From Arenibacterium halophilum (lineage in GTDB: Bacteria > Pseudomonadota > Alphaproteobacteria > Rhodobacterales > Rhodobacteraceae): a DNA stretch of 64,000 nt. The DNA is taken from contig NZ_VCPC01000004.1 of the NCBI RefSeq assembly GCF_005938225.1, forward strand, positions 186,001 to 250,000, read 5' to 3'. The notes under the pieces were generated by a model, which had not been told where the DNA came from, searched no databases, and worked only from the letters and a program-made list of their open reading frames with translations. Shown in pieces: positions 52,667 through 61,754 of this stretch; positions within the stretch are counted from its first letter, which is position 1, and each line of letters begins with the position of its first letter. The position numbers were made by a program, and so were the translations under genes.

Positions 52667-53281
52667 GTGGCCAATCACCTGTATCAGAACGACCTGCCCG
52701 ATGGGCTGAAGCTGGGCCCCGTGGTGGCCATCGACTGTGAAACCATGGGGCTGAACCCGCACCGCGACCGGCTGTGCGTGGTGCAGCTGTCGGATGGCGA
52801 CGGCAACGCGCATATCATCCAGATCGCCAAGGGCCAGACCAGCGCGCCGAACCTCTGCGCCATGCTGACCGACCCCGATACGCTGAAGCTGTTCCATTTC
52901 GGGCGCTTCGATATTGCCGCCATGTTCAACGCCTTTGGCGCGCTGGCGGCGCCGGTATATTGCACCAAGATCGCCAGCCGCCTTGTACGCACCTATACCG
53001 ACCGGCACGGGCTGAAGAACCTGACGCAGGAACTGCTGGGGCTCGACATTTCCAAGCACCAGCAGATGAGCGATTGGGGCGCGGAAACGCTGACCGAGGC
53101 GCAGCTGGAGTATGCCGCGTCAGACGTGCTGCACCTGCACCAACTGCGCGACAGGCTGAACGAGCGGCTGGCGCGCGAGGGCCGGACCGAACTGGCGCAA
53201 TCCTGTTTCGACTTCCTGCCCGCCCGCGCGCAGCTTGATCTGGCTGGCTGGCCCGAAATCGACATCTTCGCCCACGCATGA
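52667..53281 (+). CDS. Short ribonuclease D (3'-5' exonuclease, DEDDy)
   Basis: The 204-aa product is a stand-alone exonuclease domain: Exo I AIDCETMGLN with Asp and Glu, Exo II HFGRFDIAAMF and Exo III YAASDVLHLHQL with Tyr and Asp, i.e. the DEDDy set. The HRDC domains of classical RNase D are absent, a short form common in alphaproteobacteria. Start is GTG at 52667, preceded by GAGGAG. Its end overlaps kdsD by 4 bp. Confidence 0.9.
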   Translation: MANHLYQNDLPDGLKLGPVVAIDCETMGLNPHRDRLCVVQLSDGDGNAHIIQIAKGQTSAPNLCAMLTDPDTLKLFHFGRFDIAAMFNAFGALAAPVYCTKIASRLVRTYTDRHGLKNLTQELLGLDISKHQQMSDWGAETLTEAQLEYAASDVLHLHQLRDRLNERLAREGRTELAQSCFDFLPARAQLDLAGWPEIDIFAHA

Positions 53282-54231
53282 CCCGCTTTCAGGATACCGC
53301 CCGGCGGGTGATCCGCTGCGAGGCGCAGGCGCTGGACCTGCTGGAACAGGGTCTGGACGACAGCTTTGACGCCGCCATCGGCCTGCTGCTGAACGCCACG
53401 GGGCGCGTCATCGTGTCGGGCATGGGCAAATCGGGCCATATCGCGCGCAAGATCGCGGCGACCTTTGCCAGCACCGGCACACCCGCGCATTTCGTGCACC
53501 CGGCCGAGGCCAGCCACGGCGACCTTGGCATGATGGCGCAGGGCGACGTGGCGCTGGTGCTGTCGAATTCCGGCGAAACGCCCGAGCTGGCCGATCTGAT
53601 CGCCTATACCCGCCGGTTTACGATCCCCCTGATCGGCGTCGCCAGCCGCCCCGAATCAACTCTGCTGAAGCAATCGGACGTGGCATTGGTTCTGCCGCGC
53701 GCGGAAGAGGCCTGCGGCACGGGGATTGTCCCCACATCGTCAACAACGATGACTTTGGCGCTGGGCGATGCGCTGGCCGTGGCGCTGATGGAACATCGCC
53801 AGTTCACGCCCGACCATTTCCGCCAGTTCCACCCCGGCGGCAAGCTGGGCGCCCAGCTGACCAAGGTGCGCGACCTGATGCATTTGGCAAGCGATATCCC
53901 GATGGTCGCGCCCGGCACGCCGATGGCCGAGGCGCTGGCCGAGATCAGCAGCAAATCCTTTGGGCTTGTTGGCGTCTCCGATGCCGATGGCGCGCTGGTC
54001 GGGATCATCACCGACGGGGACGTGCGCCGCAACATTGCCGGGCTGCTCGACAAGACGGCGGGCGATATCATGACCCGCACCCCGATGACGATCCGCCCCG
54101 ATGCGCTGGCCGAGGAAGGCGCCGCGATCATGAACCGCAAGAAGATCACCAGCCTTTTCGTGACCGAGGGCAGCGGCCCCGCGCTGGGGTTGTTGCACAT
54201 TCACGACTGCCTGCGCGTCGGGCTGGGCTAG
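53278..54231 (+). CDS. kdsD: Arabinose-5-phosphate isomerase
   Basis: KdsD makes D-arabinose-5-phosphate, the first step of Kdo synthesis for lipopolysaccharide. The 317-aa product has a SIS domain (GRVIVSGMGKSGHIARKIAA, FVHPAEASHGDLGMMAQGD, LSNSGETPELADLI) and two CBS domains at the C-terminus (RDLMHLASDIPMVAPGTPMA, DIMTRTPMTIRPDALAEEGA). It heads kdsD-lptC-lptA-lptB, a conserved LPS biogenesis order. Confidence 0.95.
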   Translation: MTRFQDTARRVIRCEAQALDLLEQGLDDSFDAAIGLLLNATGRVIVSGMGKSGHIARKIAATFASTGTPAHFVHPAEASHGDLGMMAQGDVALVLSNSGETPELADLIAYTRRFTIPLIGVASRPESTLLKQSDVALVLPRAEEACGTGIVPTSSTTMTLALGDALAVALMEHRQFTPDHFRQFHPGGKLGAQLTKVRDLMHLASDIPMVAPGTPMAEALAEISSKSFGLVGVSDADGALVGIITDGDVRRNIAGLLDKTAGDIMTRTPMTIRPDALAEEGAAIMNRKKITSLFVTEGSGPALGLLHIHDCLRVGLG

Positions 54232-54243
54232 GCGGGGGGCGCG

Positions 54244-54840
54244 GTGGATTTCTATTCCCGCATGGTCGCGATTTTCAAGGTATTGCTGCCGCTTCTGGCG
54301 CTGGCAATCCTTGCGACGCTGTTCCTGATCTCGCGCGGCAGCGAGATCGACGCCGTGATCCCCTTCGCCGAAAGCGACATCCACGAACGCACCCGCGATC
54401 AGCAAATCACTGCGCCGTTCTTTTCCGGCAATACCGCCAGTGGCGATGAAATCGTCGTCTCTGCCACCCGGGCCCGCCCCGGTGGCGCGGGCGCACCCGC
54501 GCAGGCCACCGATGTCAGCGCCCGGCTGACTCGTGCCGATGGTCAGCAGGTGACATTGGATTCCGACACCGCGACAGTGGACATGGGGGCCGACACCGCT
54601 AGGTTTTCCGGCGATGTCCGAATTTCAACCTCGACGGGGCTTGTCGTGCACACAGACGTTCTGAACACTGCGCTGGAGGGCGTCAGCGGCGACACTCCCG
54701 GAGAGGTCACAGGCACCGGCCCCTTTGGTGATATTACCGCCGGTCAGATGCAATTTGGCGCAAAAAATGGCGATGGCCCATTGCATATGCTTTTCACAAA
54801 GCGGGTAAAGCTGGTATATCAACCGAAAAAAACGGAATAA
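54244..54840 (+). CDS. lptC: LPS export protein LptC
   Basis: LptC is the inner-membrane-anchored periplasmic part of the LPS transport bridge. The 198-aa product has one N-terminal helix (VLLPLLALAILATLFLISRG) and an LptC/OstA-like beta-jellyroll region (VTLDSDTATVDMGADTARFS and VTGTGPFGDITAGQMQFGAK). Start is GTG at 54244. It sits between kdsD and lptA; sequence conservation is low in the family, so context matters for the call. Confidence 0.88.
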   Translation: MDFYSRMVAIFKVLLPLLALAILATLFLISRGSEIDAVIPFAESDIHERTRDQQITAPFFSGNTASGDEIVVSATRARPGGAGAPAQATDVSARLTRADGQQVTLDSDTATVDMGADTARFSGDVRISTSTGLVVHTDVLNTALEGVSGDTPGEVTGTGPFGDITAGQMQFGAKNGDGPLHMLFTKRVKLVYQPKKTE

Positions 54841-54846
54841 CGAATT

Positions 54847-55338
54847 TTGCTGCCGCTTCGCGCCACTCTTTTGAGCATTCTTTTGTCGCTCGGGGCTGCC
54901 CCCCTTGCCGCGCAGACCAATGTTGCCTTTGGCGCGATCAAAGCCGATCCGACGCTGCCCGTCGAAGTAACAGCTGATCAGCTTGATGTGAATCAGGAAG
55001 ATGGATCGGCGGAATTCACCGGCAACGTACTGATCGGCCAGGGCGAAATGCGCCTCAGCGCGCCGCGGGTTTTGGTGATCTATAGTCAGGACAGCCGCAA
55101 CATCCAGCGGATGGAGGCGACCGGCGGCGTGACGCTGGTGAACGGCCCCGACGCCGCCGAGGCCGAGCGCGCCGATTACAGCATCGACACCGGCGTGATC
55201 GTGATGTCGGGTGATGTACTGCTGACCCAGGGCGCCAACGCGCTGACGTCTGACAGGATGACGGTGAACCTGACCCAGGGCACCGCACAGATGAATGGCC
55301 GCGTCAAAACGATCCTGAATGCGGACGGCCAGAACTGA
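54847..55338 (+). CDS. lptA: LPS export protein LptA
   Basis: LptA is the soluble periplasmic LPS bridge protein. The 163-aa product has a signal peptide (LRATLLSILLSLGAAPLAAQ) and the OstA-like beta-strands (VEVTADQLDVNQEDGSAEFT, GNVLIGQGEMRLSAPRVLV, DVLLTQGANALTSDRMTVNL). Translation appears to start at TTG 54847, since no ATG precedes the signal peptide. The stop overlaps the lptB ATG. Confidence 0.92.
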   Translation: MLPLRATLLSILLSLGAAPLAAQTNVAFGAIKADPTLPVEVTADQLDVNQEDGSAEFTGNVLIGQGEMRLSAPRVLVIYSQDSRNIQRMEATGGVTLVNGPDAAEAERADYSIDTGVIVMSGDVLLTQGANALTSDRMTVNLTQGTAQMNGRVKTILNADGQN

Positions 55339-56096
55339 TGCCCTCCCCATTGCTGACAGTCACCACCGGGTCGTCTGGCCTGCGCATCGAGAAATTGCGC
55401 AAATCCTACCGCAAGAAGCTGGTGATCCGCGACGTGTCGATGACCTTGCAGCGCGGAGAAGTCGTGGCGCTGCTGGGTCCGAACGGGTCGGGCAAGACTA
55501 CGTCCTTCTACGCCATCGCCGGGCTGGTTTTCCCCGAGGCCGGGACCGTCGCAATCGACGGCCAGAACGTCACCAACCTGCCCATGTACCGCCGCGCGCG
55601 GCTGGGCATCGGCTATCTGCCGCAGGAAATGTCGATCTTTCGGGGCCTCAGCGTCGAAGACAACATTTCCGCCGTACTCGACATCACTCACGACGATCCG
55701 CACAAACGTCGCGAACGGCTTGAGGATCTGCTCTCGGATTTCTCGATCGAGCATCTGCGCCGCGCCCCAGCGCTGGCCCTATCGGGCGGCGAAAGACGGC
55801 GCGTGGAAATCGCGCGCTGCCTTGCGGCCGAGCCGAAATACCTGCTGCTGGATGAACCCTTTGCCGGGGTCGATCCGATTTCGGTCAACGACATCCGTCA
55901 CCTTGTGTCGGACCTGAAAAAGCGTGGCATCGGTGTTCTGATAACCGATCACAACGTGCGCGAAACGCTGGAAATCGTCGACCGGGCCTACATCCTGCAC
56001 GACGGCCAGGTTCTGATGTCGGGCACGCCCGCGGATGTGGTGGAAAACGAAAACGTCCGCCGCGTTTATCTGGGCGAGAACTTTCGTATTTCCTGA
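55338..56096 (+). CDS. lptB: LPS export ABC transporter ATPase LptB
   Basis: LptB powers LPS extraction with LptFG. The 252-aa product has Walker A LLGPNGSGKTTSFYAI (about residues 46-61), the LptB-type Q-loop YLPQEMSIFRGLSV, the signature LSGGERRRVEIARCLA, Walker B YLLLDEPFAGVDPI and the H-loop ITDHNVRETL. The length is normal. It is followed by hpf and ptsN, but the rpoN gene often found next to lptB is absent. Confidence 0.97.
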   Translation: MPSPLLTVTTGSSGLRIEKLRKSYRKKLVIRDVSMTLQRGEVVALLGPNGSGKTTSFYAIAGLVFPEAGTVAIDGQNVTNLPMYRRARLGIGYLPQEMSIFRGLSVEDNISAVLDITHDDPHKRRERLEDLLSDFSIEHLRRAPALALSGGERRRVEIARCLAAEPKYLLLDEPFAGVDPISVNDIRHLVSDLKKRGIGVLITDHNVRETLEIVDRAYILHDGQVLMSGTPADVVENENVRRVYLGENFRIS

Positions 56097-56357
56097 CCTG
56101 TGGGCGGCCCGCCGCCGTCAAGCGACGCCCCCATCACAATAAGTCGCAGCCGCTTTTCGTTGACTCCGGCCCGTGGCAATGACCAAATCATGGGTATGGT
56201 GATAACGCGCTGTGATGCAGGGGTTTACGTGGCCTTCCGTGGATGGCCCGGCCCCTTATTTTCGCGCGCGACTGTCGCCCCCATCATCCAGACATGACGG
56301 CAATACCAACCGCCCCTTCGGGCGGCGTCATGCGGATGCAATAGTGAAGGAGCTCAA

Positions 56358-56933
56358 ATGCGTTACCAAATCAGCGGAAAGCAGATCGACATCGGCGAAG
56401 CCCTGCAGAGCCATGTCCAGACCGAGCTGAACGAAATCTGCGGCAAATACGCCGGCCGACCTACCGACGCCAACGTGATCTTTTCACGCTCCGCCCATGA
56501 ATACGTATGCGAAGCCACCATCCACCTGTCCACCGGGCTGAATGCCTCGGCCAAGGCCCATGCCGTTGAAATCTATGCGGCATTCGAGGCCTGCGCCGAA
56601 AAGATGGACAAGCAGTTGCGCCGCTACAAACGCCGGTTGAAAGACCACCACCGCGACCGGGCCGAACCGGTTGAACTTTTCGGCGCCTCCTCTTATATCC
56701 TCGCGTCGGAAGAGCAGTCAGACGACGCCGAGCCCGAATCCCTTCAGCCCATCATCGTTGCTGAAATGGAGACGCAGATACCATCTCTGTCGGTCGGCGA
56801 AGCCGTGATGCAGATGGAATTGGCCGGTGCCCCTGTGCTGATTTTTCGGAATGAAGGCAAAAGCGGGTTGAACGTGGTCTACCGCCGGGATGATGGAAAC
56901 ATCGGCTGGATCGACCCGAGCAGCCTGGAATAA
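56358..56933 (+). CDS. hpf: Ribosome hibernation promoting factor, long form
   Basis: HPF dimerises and silences ribosomes under stress. The 191-aa product has an N-terminal S30AE domain (residues about 1-105, MRYQISGKQIDIGEALQSHV, YAAFEACAEKMDKQLRRYKR) and the C-terminal dimerisation domain (SLSVGEAVMQMELAGAPVLI, GLNVVYRRDDGNIGWIDPSS), so it is the long form. A GAAGGAG site precedes the ATG at 56358. The 261-bp gap after lptB probably holds its own promoter. Confidence 0.95.
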   Translation: MRYQISGKQIDIGEALQSHVQTELNEICGKYAGRPTDANVIFSRSAHEYVCEATIHLSTGLNASAKAHAVEIYAAFEACAEKMDKQLRRYKRRLKDHHRDRAEPVELFGASSYILASEEQSDDAEPESLQPIIVAEMETQIPSLSVGEAVMQMELAGAPVLIFRNEGKSGLNVVYRRDDGNIGWIDPSSLE

Positions 56934-56973
56934 AACCGCCACGGGCGCGAATTCTTGTTGGAGCAATGTGTTT

Positions 56974-57438
56974 ATGGAGCTGTCCAGCATCCTGAGACTT
57001 GAGGCCGTGAAGGTCTTTGCATCTGCGTCCAGCAAGAAGCGCCTGTTCCAGGAAATCGGTGACGTTGCCGCGTCATGCTATGGGCTTGACGCGGCGAACA
57101 CGGTCGAAGCGTTGCTGGAACGCGAGGCGCTGGGCCCCACCGGTGTGGGCCACGGCGTTGCGCTGCCCCATGCCCGACTGCCTACGCTTCACAAGGTGGT
57201 CGGCGTGTTCCTGATGCTGGAAAAGCCGTTGGATTTCAATTCGGTGGATCGCCAGCCCGTGGATATATCCTTTGCCCTTTTCGCGCCGGAAGATTCGGGT
57301 GTTGAACACCTGAAGGCACTGGCGCTGGTGTCGCGCACCCTGCGCGAGCCCTCGCTTTGCTCGAAATTGCGGGCCAACCCCGAAGCCAGCAAGCTATACG
57401 CTCTCTTGACCACCGGAAGCTCGGTTCAAGCGGCCTGA
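56974..57438 (+). CDS. ptsN: PTS IIA-like nitrogen-regulatory protein PtsN
   Basis: PtsN (EIIA-Ntr) is the phosphocarrier output of the nitrogen PTS. The 154-aa product has the PTS EIIA type-2 fold with the phosphorylated His66 in GVGHGVALPHARLP and GVFLMLEKPLDFNSVDRQPV. ATG at 56974 is used; GTG at 56968 is possible. It follows hpf by 40 bp in the conserved hpf-ptsN order. Confidence 0.95.
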   Translation: MELSSILRLEAVKVFASASSKKRLFQEIGDVAASCYGLDAANTVEALLEREALGPTGVGHGVALPHARLPTLHKVVGVFLMLEKPLDFNSVDRQPVDISFALFAPEDSGVEHLKALALVSRTLREPSLCSKLRANPEASKLYALLTTGSSVQAA

Positions 57439-57450
57439 ACCACCTTCGCT

Positions 57451-58902
57451 TTAATTTGAATTGTTCCGATCTGGCGGGCCTGGCCAGTCAGGGAATCCGA
57501 ACATCCGGTAATCGCGCTGATAGATGTCCTGAATGAGCGCCTCCAGCCCCGCGTCGTGAATATCTGACAGGGTGAACGGCCCCGATGCCTTGGGCGCAGG
57601 CAACTCGGGCGGAGCGTTGTGCCCCACCTGACGCGCCAGCTGTGGAAGCATCACGGGCAACTCGTCCTCTCGCAGCACATGATCGGGCAGCACCACATCG
57701 CCAAACCCCGCCAATGCCTGTGACTGGCTACACCAGGCGGCATCCACGCGAATCGCGGTCTGCCCGGCCAGATTGGCCTTGATGAAAGCCAGAAATCCCT
57801 CGAACGCATCGTGATGTTGCGCGGTGGTGTAGTCGGCTCCGGGCGCACCCGCAGGCAGCGGCAACTTGAACTGTTTCATCAACGTCTCTCGGATCGCGAC
57901 AAAGCTGCCCGGACCGGTGTTCAGGATACGCTGACAGAATACGTCGTGAATTCGATCGGCCGGGTGGCGCAATACTGTGAACGACCTGTGCTGCCCCGCT
58001 TTGCGTTTCCATTGGCGCAGCGCTTTCTGGTTCATCTTGTGATGCAGCGCGTCGACCGCGACTCCATCCAACGCCGCCAACCATTGCGCCACCCGGTCCA
58101 CAGGGCCGCCGTGAATCGGCAGATAGAGCAGCGGCGTTTTCACCCCGCCGTAATAGCTGGGCACCGCGCCGCCGCGCCGAGGTTCAAAGTTTGGCGTGCG
58201 TGTCAGGTTGAACCGGTCCAGATCGGCCATTGCCTGTTCCATCACCTCGGGATTCGCCACTTTATCAAAGACTGCACCGGGGTTTTGCGGCTTCAGGCTG
58301 TCATCCAGCGCCTCTAGCTGCGTCGATACCCCCAGCCAGCGGGCCAAGCCGTTCATCACGGCCAGATCCTGCAGATCTTCGTATCCGACATAAAACGCCA
58401 CCTGCCCCGAGGTTTGCATGCGATTCAAAATCCGCAACTGAAACGCTTGCAGCTCGGCCACATGGGCGGCGAATTCCTCGGCGTCGAAGTCAGCCAGCGC
58501 CTGTTTGCGGCGCTTCACATCGGTCAGTTTCCACTGGTTCGTGGCACGGGCGATTTTCCAGCTGACATAGCTGTCAAGCGGATTGCGGGTCAGCACGATC
58601 TTGGCGCAGCGCGGATCATCCAAAACAGGCTCTATCACGCGGGGATCGTGTGAATGAAAGAACCGAAAGCCGTTCAACCCGGGGGCCGCGCGGATGGCCT
58701 GAACCAGCGCCATCGGGTCAGCATCGCGCTGCGCCTGCGTCAGCCCCAGCAGCTGATCGCGGTTGGGATAGCCGATGAAATGCGGGTTGAACGCCTCGCC
58801 ATGGCAGGCGACGCCTTCAAATGCATTCAGGTTGATTTCCAGAAAGTTGGAGCCTGTCCGCATTTCGGCCAGAACGATGAAATAGTCGAAATCAGAGGGC
58901 AT
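57451..58902 (-). CDS. Sulfotransferase-family protein with a second, degenerate sulfotransferase-like domain
   Basis: The 483-aa product has an N-terminal NodH-like sulfotransferase domain with the 5'-phosphosulfate motif LAEMRTGSNFLEINL (residues 11-25) and the 3'-phosphate motif VLTRNPLDSYVSW (103-115), so it should use PAPS. The second half repeats the pattern: LLYLPIHGGPVDRVAQWL (258-275), in the place of the usual PKTGGTS motif but lacking it, and FTVLRHPADRIHDVF (308-322). It is the last gene of a four-gene glycan operon and its ATG follows the GT14 stop directly. Confidence 0.8.
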   Translation of the reverse strand: MPSDFDYFIVLAEMRTGSNFLEINLNAFEGVACHGEAFNPHFIGYPNRDQLLGLTQAQRDADPMALVQAIRAAPGLNGFRFFHSHDPRVIEPVLDDPRCAKIVLTRNPLDSYVSWKIARATNQWKLTDVKRRKQALADFDAEEFAAHVAELQAFQLRILNRMQTSGQVAFYVGYEDLQDLAVMNGLARWLGVSTQLEALDDSLKPQNPGAVFDKVANPEVMEQAMADLDRFNLTRTPNFEPRRGGAVPSYYGGVKTPLLYLPIHGGPVDRVAQWLAALDGVAVDALHHKMNQKALRQWKRKAGQHRSFTVLRHPADRIHDVFCQRILNTGPGSFVAIRETLMKQFKLPLPAGAPGADYTTAQHHDAFEGFLAFIKANLAGQTAIRVDAAWCSQSQALAGFGDVVLPDHVLREDELPVMLPQLARQVGHNAPPELPAPKASGPFTLSDIHDAGLEALIQDIYQRDYRMFGFPDWPGPPDRNNSN

Positions 58903-60600
58903 CTATCGCACCAAATAGGGTTTGCGGGGCGGTTTGCGCAGCTGCGGCGGTGTTTGATCGACGGGGAAATCGCCCATCAGATAGGGATGCATCCCCTGGT
59001 TTTTCAGATTCTGCAGAAATCGCCCGAACCCGTCCAGATCGGCCATCTTCGGCACTTCGGCCAGCCGCCGACTGTGGACCGAGCCAATTTCATCAACGAT
59101 CTCCTGCAAGGGCTCCATCGGGGCCTCGATAAATTCGGCCATCGTCCAGATGCGTATTCGCGCCTTGGCATGGGCCGAGCGCAGGATCGCCAAATGCTCG
59201 CTTTCGATCCGCTGGAGGCGCGCGGCTTCTTGCCGGACCTCGGTGAAATCAAGGTTGGCGCGGAACAGCGGCACCGCCCACGCGCCCGAGATCACCGACA
59301 CCTGCGCATTCGGATCGCGTGCGATCAGCCAGTTTACCTGCTGGTTGTCGCCGGGGCCGAACTGGAAACACTGTCGTTCGCCCCGCGTGTTCCACAGAAA
59401 GTTGGTCAGAAAACTCTCCGCCGCATAATCGCGCAACCTCGCGCTGTCGGTCAGCGCGCCGTTGTTCAGAGTCTGATTTCCCGCAAATTCGGCGCGGTCC
59501 GGAGCAAAGAGATGACCATGCACCCGGGTGCCGGTCGCGCGGGTCAGCCAGGGCTCGAAATCCTCGAACAACTCGGCAAAGCCCTGAAACATCGAATAGG
59601 GGTTCGAGGTGATGCCGTTTTCATGGCCCAGCCGGGGAAAGCGGCTTTGCATGTACAGCCCCGCGCGCCCGCGCGTGCGTCGTTCGACAGCCTTGGCAAA
59701 GATGCGGTCGATCTTGCCGGGGTTCGGTTCCGTCCGGTTCATCGCCGTGTCTGCATCGGTCAGGAAGGCACGGTAGAGCCGATCCGCACGCGGCCAGATC
59801 TTGCGCGCGACAAAGCAATCCGACCGCCGCAGCAGTTGCAGGTGATCGTCATAGAAAACATGCGGTTTGCCTTGATGATCGAACTTCGACAGCGTCAGCG
59901 ACCGGCTTTCGATGTTGACCGAATATTTCCGCGCCAGAGTCTGGTAATAGCTTTCGTCCGGAATCCACACCCGCCGGAAGTACCGGTCGTGCATATCGCG
60001 ATCCGGGTCTTGCAGGATGGCCGAGATCGTCTGGCGTGTCAGGCACCACCACTGGCTGCCCATATGCGGCACTAACCCGTGCGGGATCGCCCGTTTCAAC
60101 CCAAACCGGCGTTGCACGTCGACCCATTTGTCGAACAGGTAACGGTGCCGTTTCCACGAGAACGGAAAGCGAAGGGTGAATCGTTCATGATCCAGCCCGC
60201 CCACCGTCCAAGGCACATCGGCGGTTGTCGCGCTTTCGATGAAATCGGTGCGCGGACGCGCGGCAAGGTAATCCACCAGTTCCTGCACCGGGCGCAGCGG
60301 CAAACATGACCCCGAGGTCAGGTAGACATGGAGCACCTGATCGAATTCGGCCAGCATCCGCTCGGCCGCAGATTGCGAGGCGGCAACGATGCTCCACGTG
60401 CCCCATTCACAGTGATGGCGGCGGCTGAACCGGATCAGCGGATCGCTGGAAAGCGTCTCTACAAAGGCATCATAGCGCGGCTTCGACACCTTGGTGTCGA
60501 CATGCAGAACCACGGGGCAGCCCGCCGCCGTCCAATGCTGCGCGACCTGTGCCGCGCGATCCAGCGCGGTATGCACAAGCATGATGATTCCGACAGTCAT
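58903..60600 (-). CDS. GT14-like (core-2/I-branching) glycosyltransferase with long C-terminal region
   Basis: The 565-aa product has an N-terminal core-2/I-branching beta-1,6-GlcNAc-transferase-like domain (residues about 1-250: GIIMLVHTALDRAAQV, VLHVYLTSGSCLPLRPVQEL, MGSQWWCLTRQTISAI, WIPDESYYQTLARKY). A further 300 residues resemble the DUF5928-type extension known in Rhodobacterales (GITSNPYSMFQGFAELFEDF, FLTNFLWNTRGERQCFQFGP). It overlaps the preceding GT2 gene by 4 bp. Substrate unknown. Confidence 0.8.
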   Translation of the reverse strand: MTVGIIMLVHTALDRAAQVAQHWTAAGCPVVLHVDTKVSKPRYDAFVETLSSDPLIRFSRRHHCEWGTWSIVAASQSAAERMLAEFDQVLHVYLTSGSCLPLRPVQELVDYLAARPRTDFIESATTADVPWTVGGLDHERFTLRFPFSWKRHRYLFDKWVDVQRRFGLKRAIPHGLVPHMGSQWWCLTRQTISAILQDPDRDMHDRYFRRVWIPDESYYQTLARKYSVNIESRSLTLSKFDHQGKPHVFYDDHLQLLRRSDCFVARKIWPRADRLYRAFLTDADTAMNRTEPNPGKIDRIFAKAVERRTRGRAGLYMQSRFPRLGHENGITSNPYSMFQGFAELFEDFEPWLTRATGTRVHGHLFAPDRAEFAGNQTLNNGALTDSARLRDYAAESFLTNFLWNTRGERQCFQFGPGDNQQVNWLIARDPNAQVSVISGAWAVPLFRANLDFTEVRQEAARLQRIESEHLAILRSAHAKARIRIWTMAEFIEAPMEPLQEIVDEIGSVHSRRLAEVPKMADLDGFGRFLQNLKNQGMHPYLMGDFPVDQTPPQLRKPPRKPYLVR

Positions 60601-61754
60601 GCCCAGTTGCCCTTCGACATCAGGCCCAGAATCTCAAGCTGGCGCCAGTTGATGTATTTCTCGCTCCACTTGCACCACAGTTCCTGCGCGCCCTGTTCTG
60701 CATATGCGCGATATTCGGCCGATCCTGCATAATGCTGGCCGCGCTCCAGCTCTTCGCGGGCCTTGTCGCCAAAGGTGTTCAGGAACTTGGCGTGCAGCAG
60801 CACACCCGAGGCTTTTTCACCGCCCCATTCGTCGTAGACCTGGTTCAGCCCGCGCGGCAGCAGCATATGGGTCGAGCTGACGTAGACATATTTGCGGTGC
60901 CATTTCACCAGCGGGATCTTGTTCAACGCGGGGGCCTGTTCGGGGCGGTCGGCAAAGAAGATCCGCGCGCGCGGCCCGCCCTGAATCCACAGGTTGCCGT
61001 ATTCCCAGTTGCGCTTGATCGAGTAGTTGCCCGGATCGAACCACGACGACACGTCCAGCGGATTGTCCCCCGCGCGATAGACATGCTGGTTGATCGGCCC
61101 CTTGGGGTAGACATCCAGCAGCATCGCGCTGAACGACCGGATGCCTGAACTGTCAAGCCAGTCGGTCAGCGCCGGGATCGGGCGGGTATCGCAGAACGGG
61201 TAGACAAGGAATTCATCCGGGTCGACAACCACCGTCCAATGGCCGTGCGCATAGCGGCGGCACAGCCAGTTCACCCAGTCGATCCCGAAATGCGACGCCT
61301 TGTAGCCTGCCTGCGTGCTCCACAATGACACATCGGGCTGGTCCGACAGATAGCTGACCGTATCGTCGGAACTGCCGTTATCGATGATCAGGAAGTGCGA
61401 CACGCCATGGTCGCGATAGTATTTCAGGAAGAACGGCAGCCGCACGCATTCGTTGCGCATCGTCGCCACCAGCAGCACGTCACGCGGACGAATGGCGCTG
61501 GTGTTGTTGCGGATTCTGCGCAATTCGAACGATTTTCGGGCAGCACGGATGAGCCGGCGACGACGCCGGATCCGCATCTTGTAAGACTCCCAAAGGCTCA
61601 CGTTCTCTGCCCAACCTTGCTGACGCCGCCCGCGCAGGCGCCGCCATCCGGCCCTTTTCAATCGGCGGCTATTGGCGCCGCCGCTGAGTTGAGACTCGAA
61701 TAATTTATTATTCGTTACAAGAGCCTTGTTCGTCGTCCGAGTCCGCGCCGGCAT
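60597..61754 (-). CDS. GT2-like glycosyltransferase (second of pair)
   Basis: The 385-aa product has a GT-A-type domain: LLVATMRNECVRLPFFLKYY, HFLIIDNGSSDDTVSYLSDQ and the metal-binding VVVDPDEFLVYPF, and is a paralogue of the next gene upstream. The first about 65 residues are very basic (RRRRRL) and unlike the paralogue. The ATG at 61754 makes a 47-bp overlap with the paralogue's end, so a later start, such as the GTG in ENVSLWESYKM, is possible. It is part of the glycan operon. Confidence 0.82.
   Translation of the reverse strand: MPARTRTTNKALVTNNKLFESQLSGGANSRRLKRAGWRRLRGRRQQGWAENVSLWESYKMRIRRRRRLIRAARKSFELRRIRNNTSAIRPRDVLLVATMRNECVRLPFFLKYYRDHGVSHFLIIDNGSSDDTVSYLSDQPDVSLWSTQAGYKASHFGIDWVNWLCRRYAHGHWTVVVDPDEFLVYPFCDTRPIPALTDWLDSSGIRSFSAMLLDVYPKGPINQHVYRAGDNPLDVSSWFDPGNYSIKRNWEYGNLWIQGGPRARIFFADRPEQAPALNKIPLVKWHRKYVYVSSTHMLLPRGLNQVYDEWGGEKASGVLLHAKFLNTFGDKAREELERGQHYAGSAEYRAYAEQGAQELWCKWSEKYINWRQLEILGLMSKGNWA
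61697..61714. repeat. AT-rich palindrome at the junction of the GT2 pair
   Basis: CGAATAAT-TT-ATTATTCG is a perfect 8-bp inverted repeat that includes the TAA stop of the upstream GT2 gene (61708-61710). It lies in the overlap with the next gene and is strikingly AT-rich in a GC-rich operon. Confidence 0.5.
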
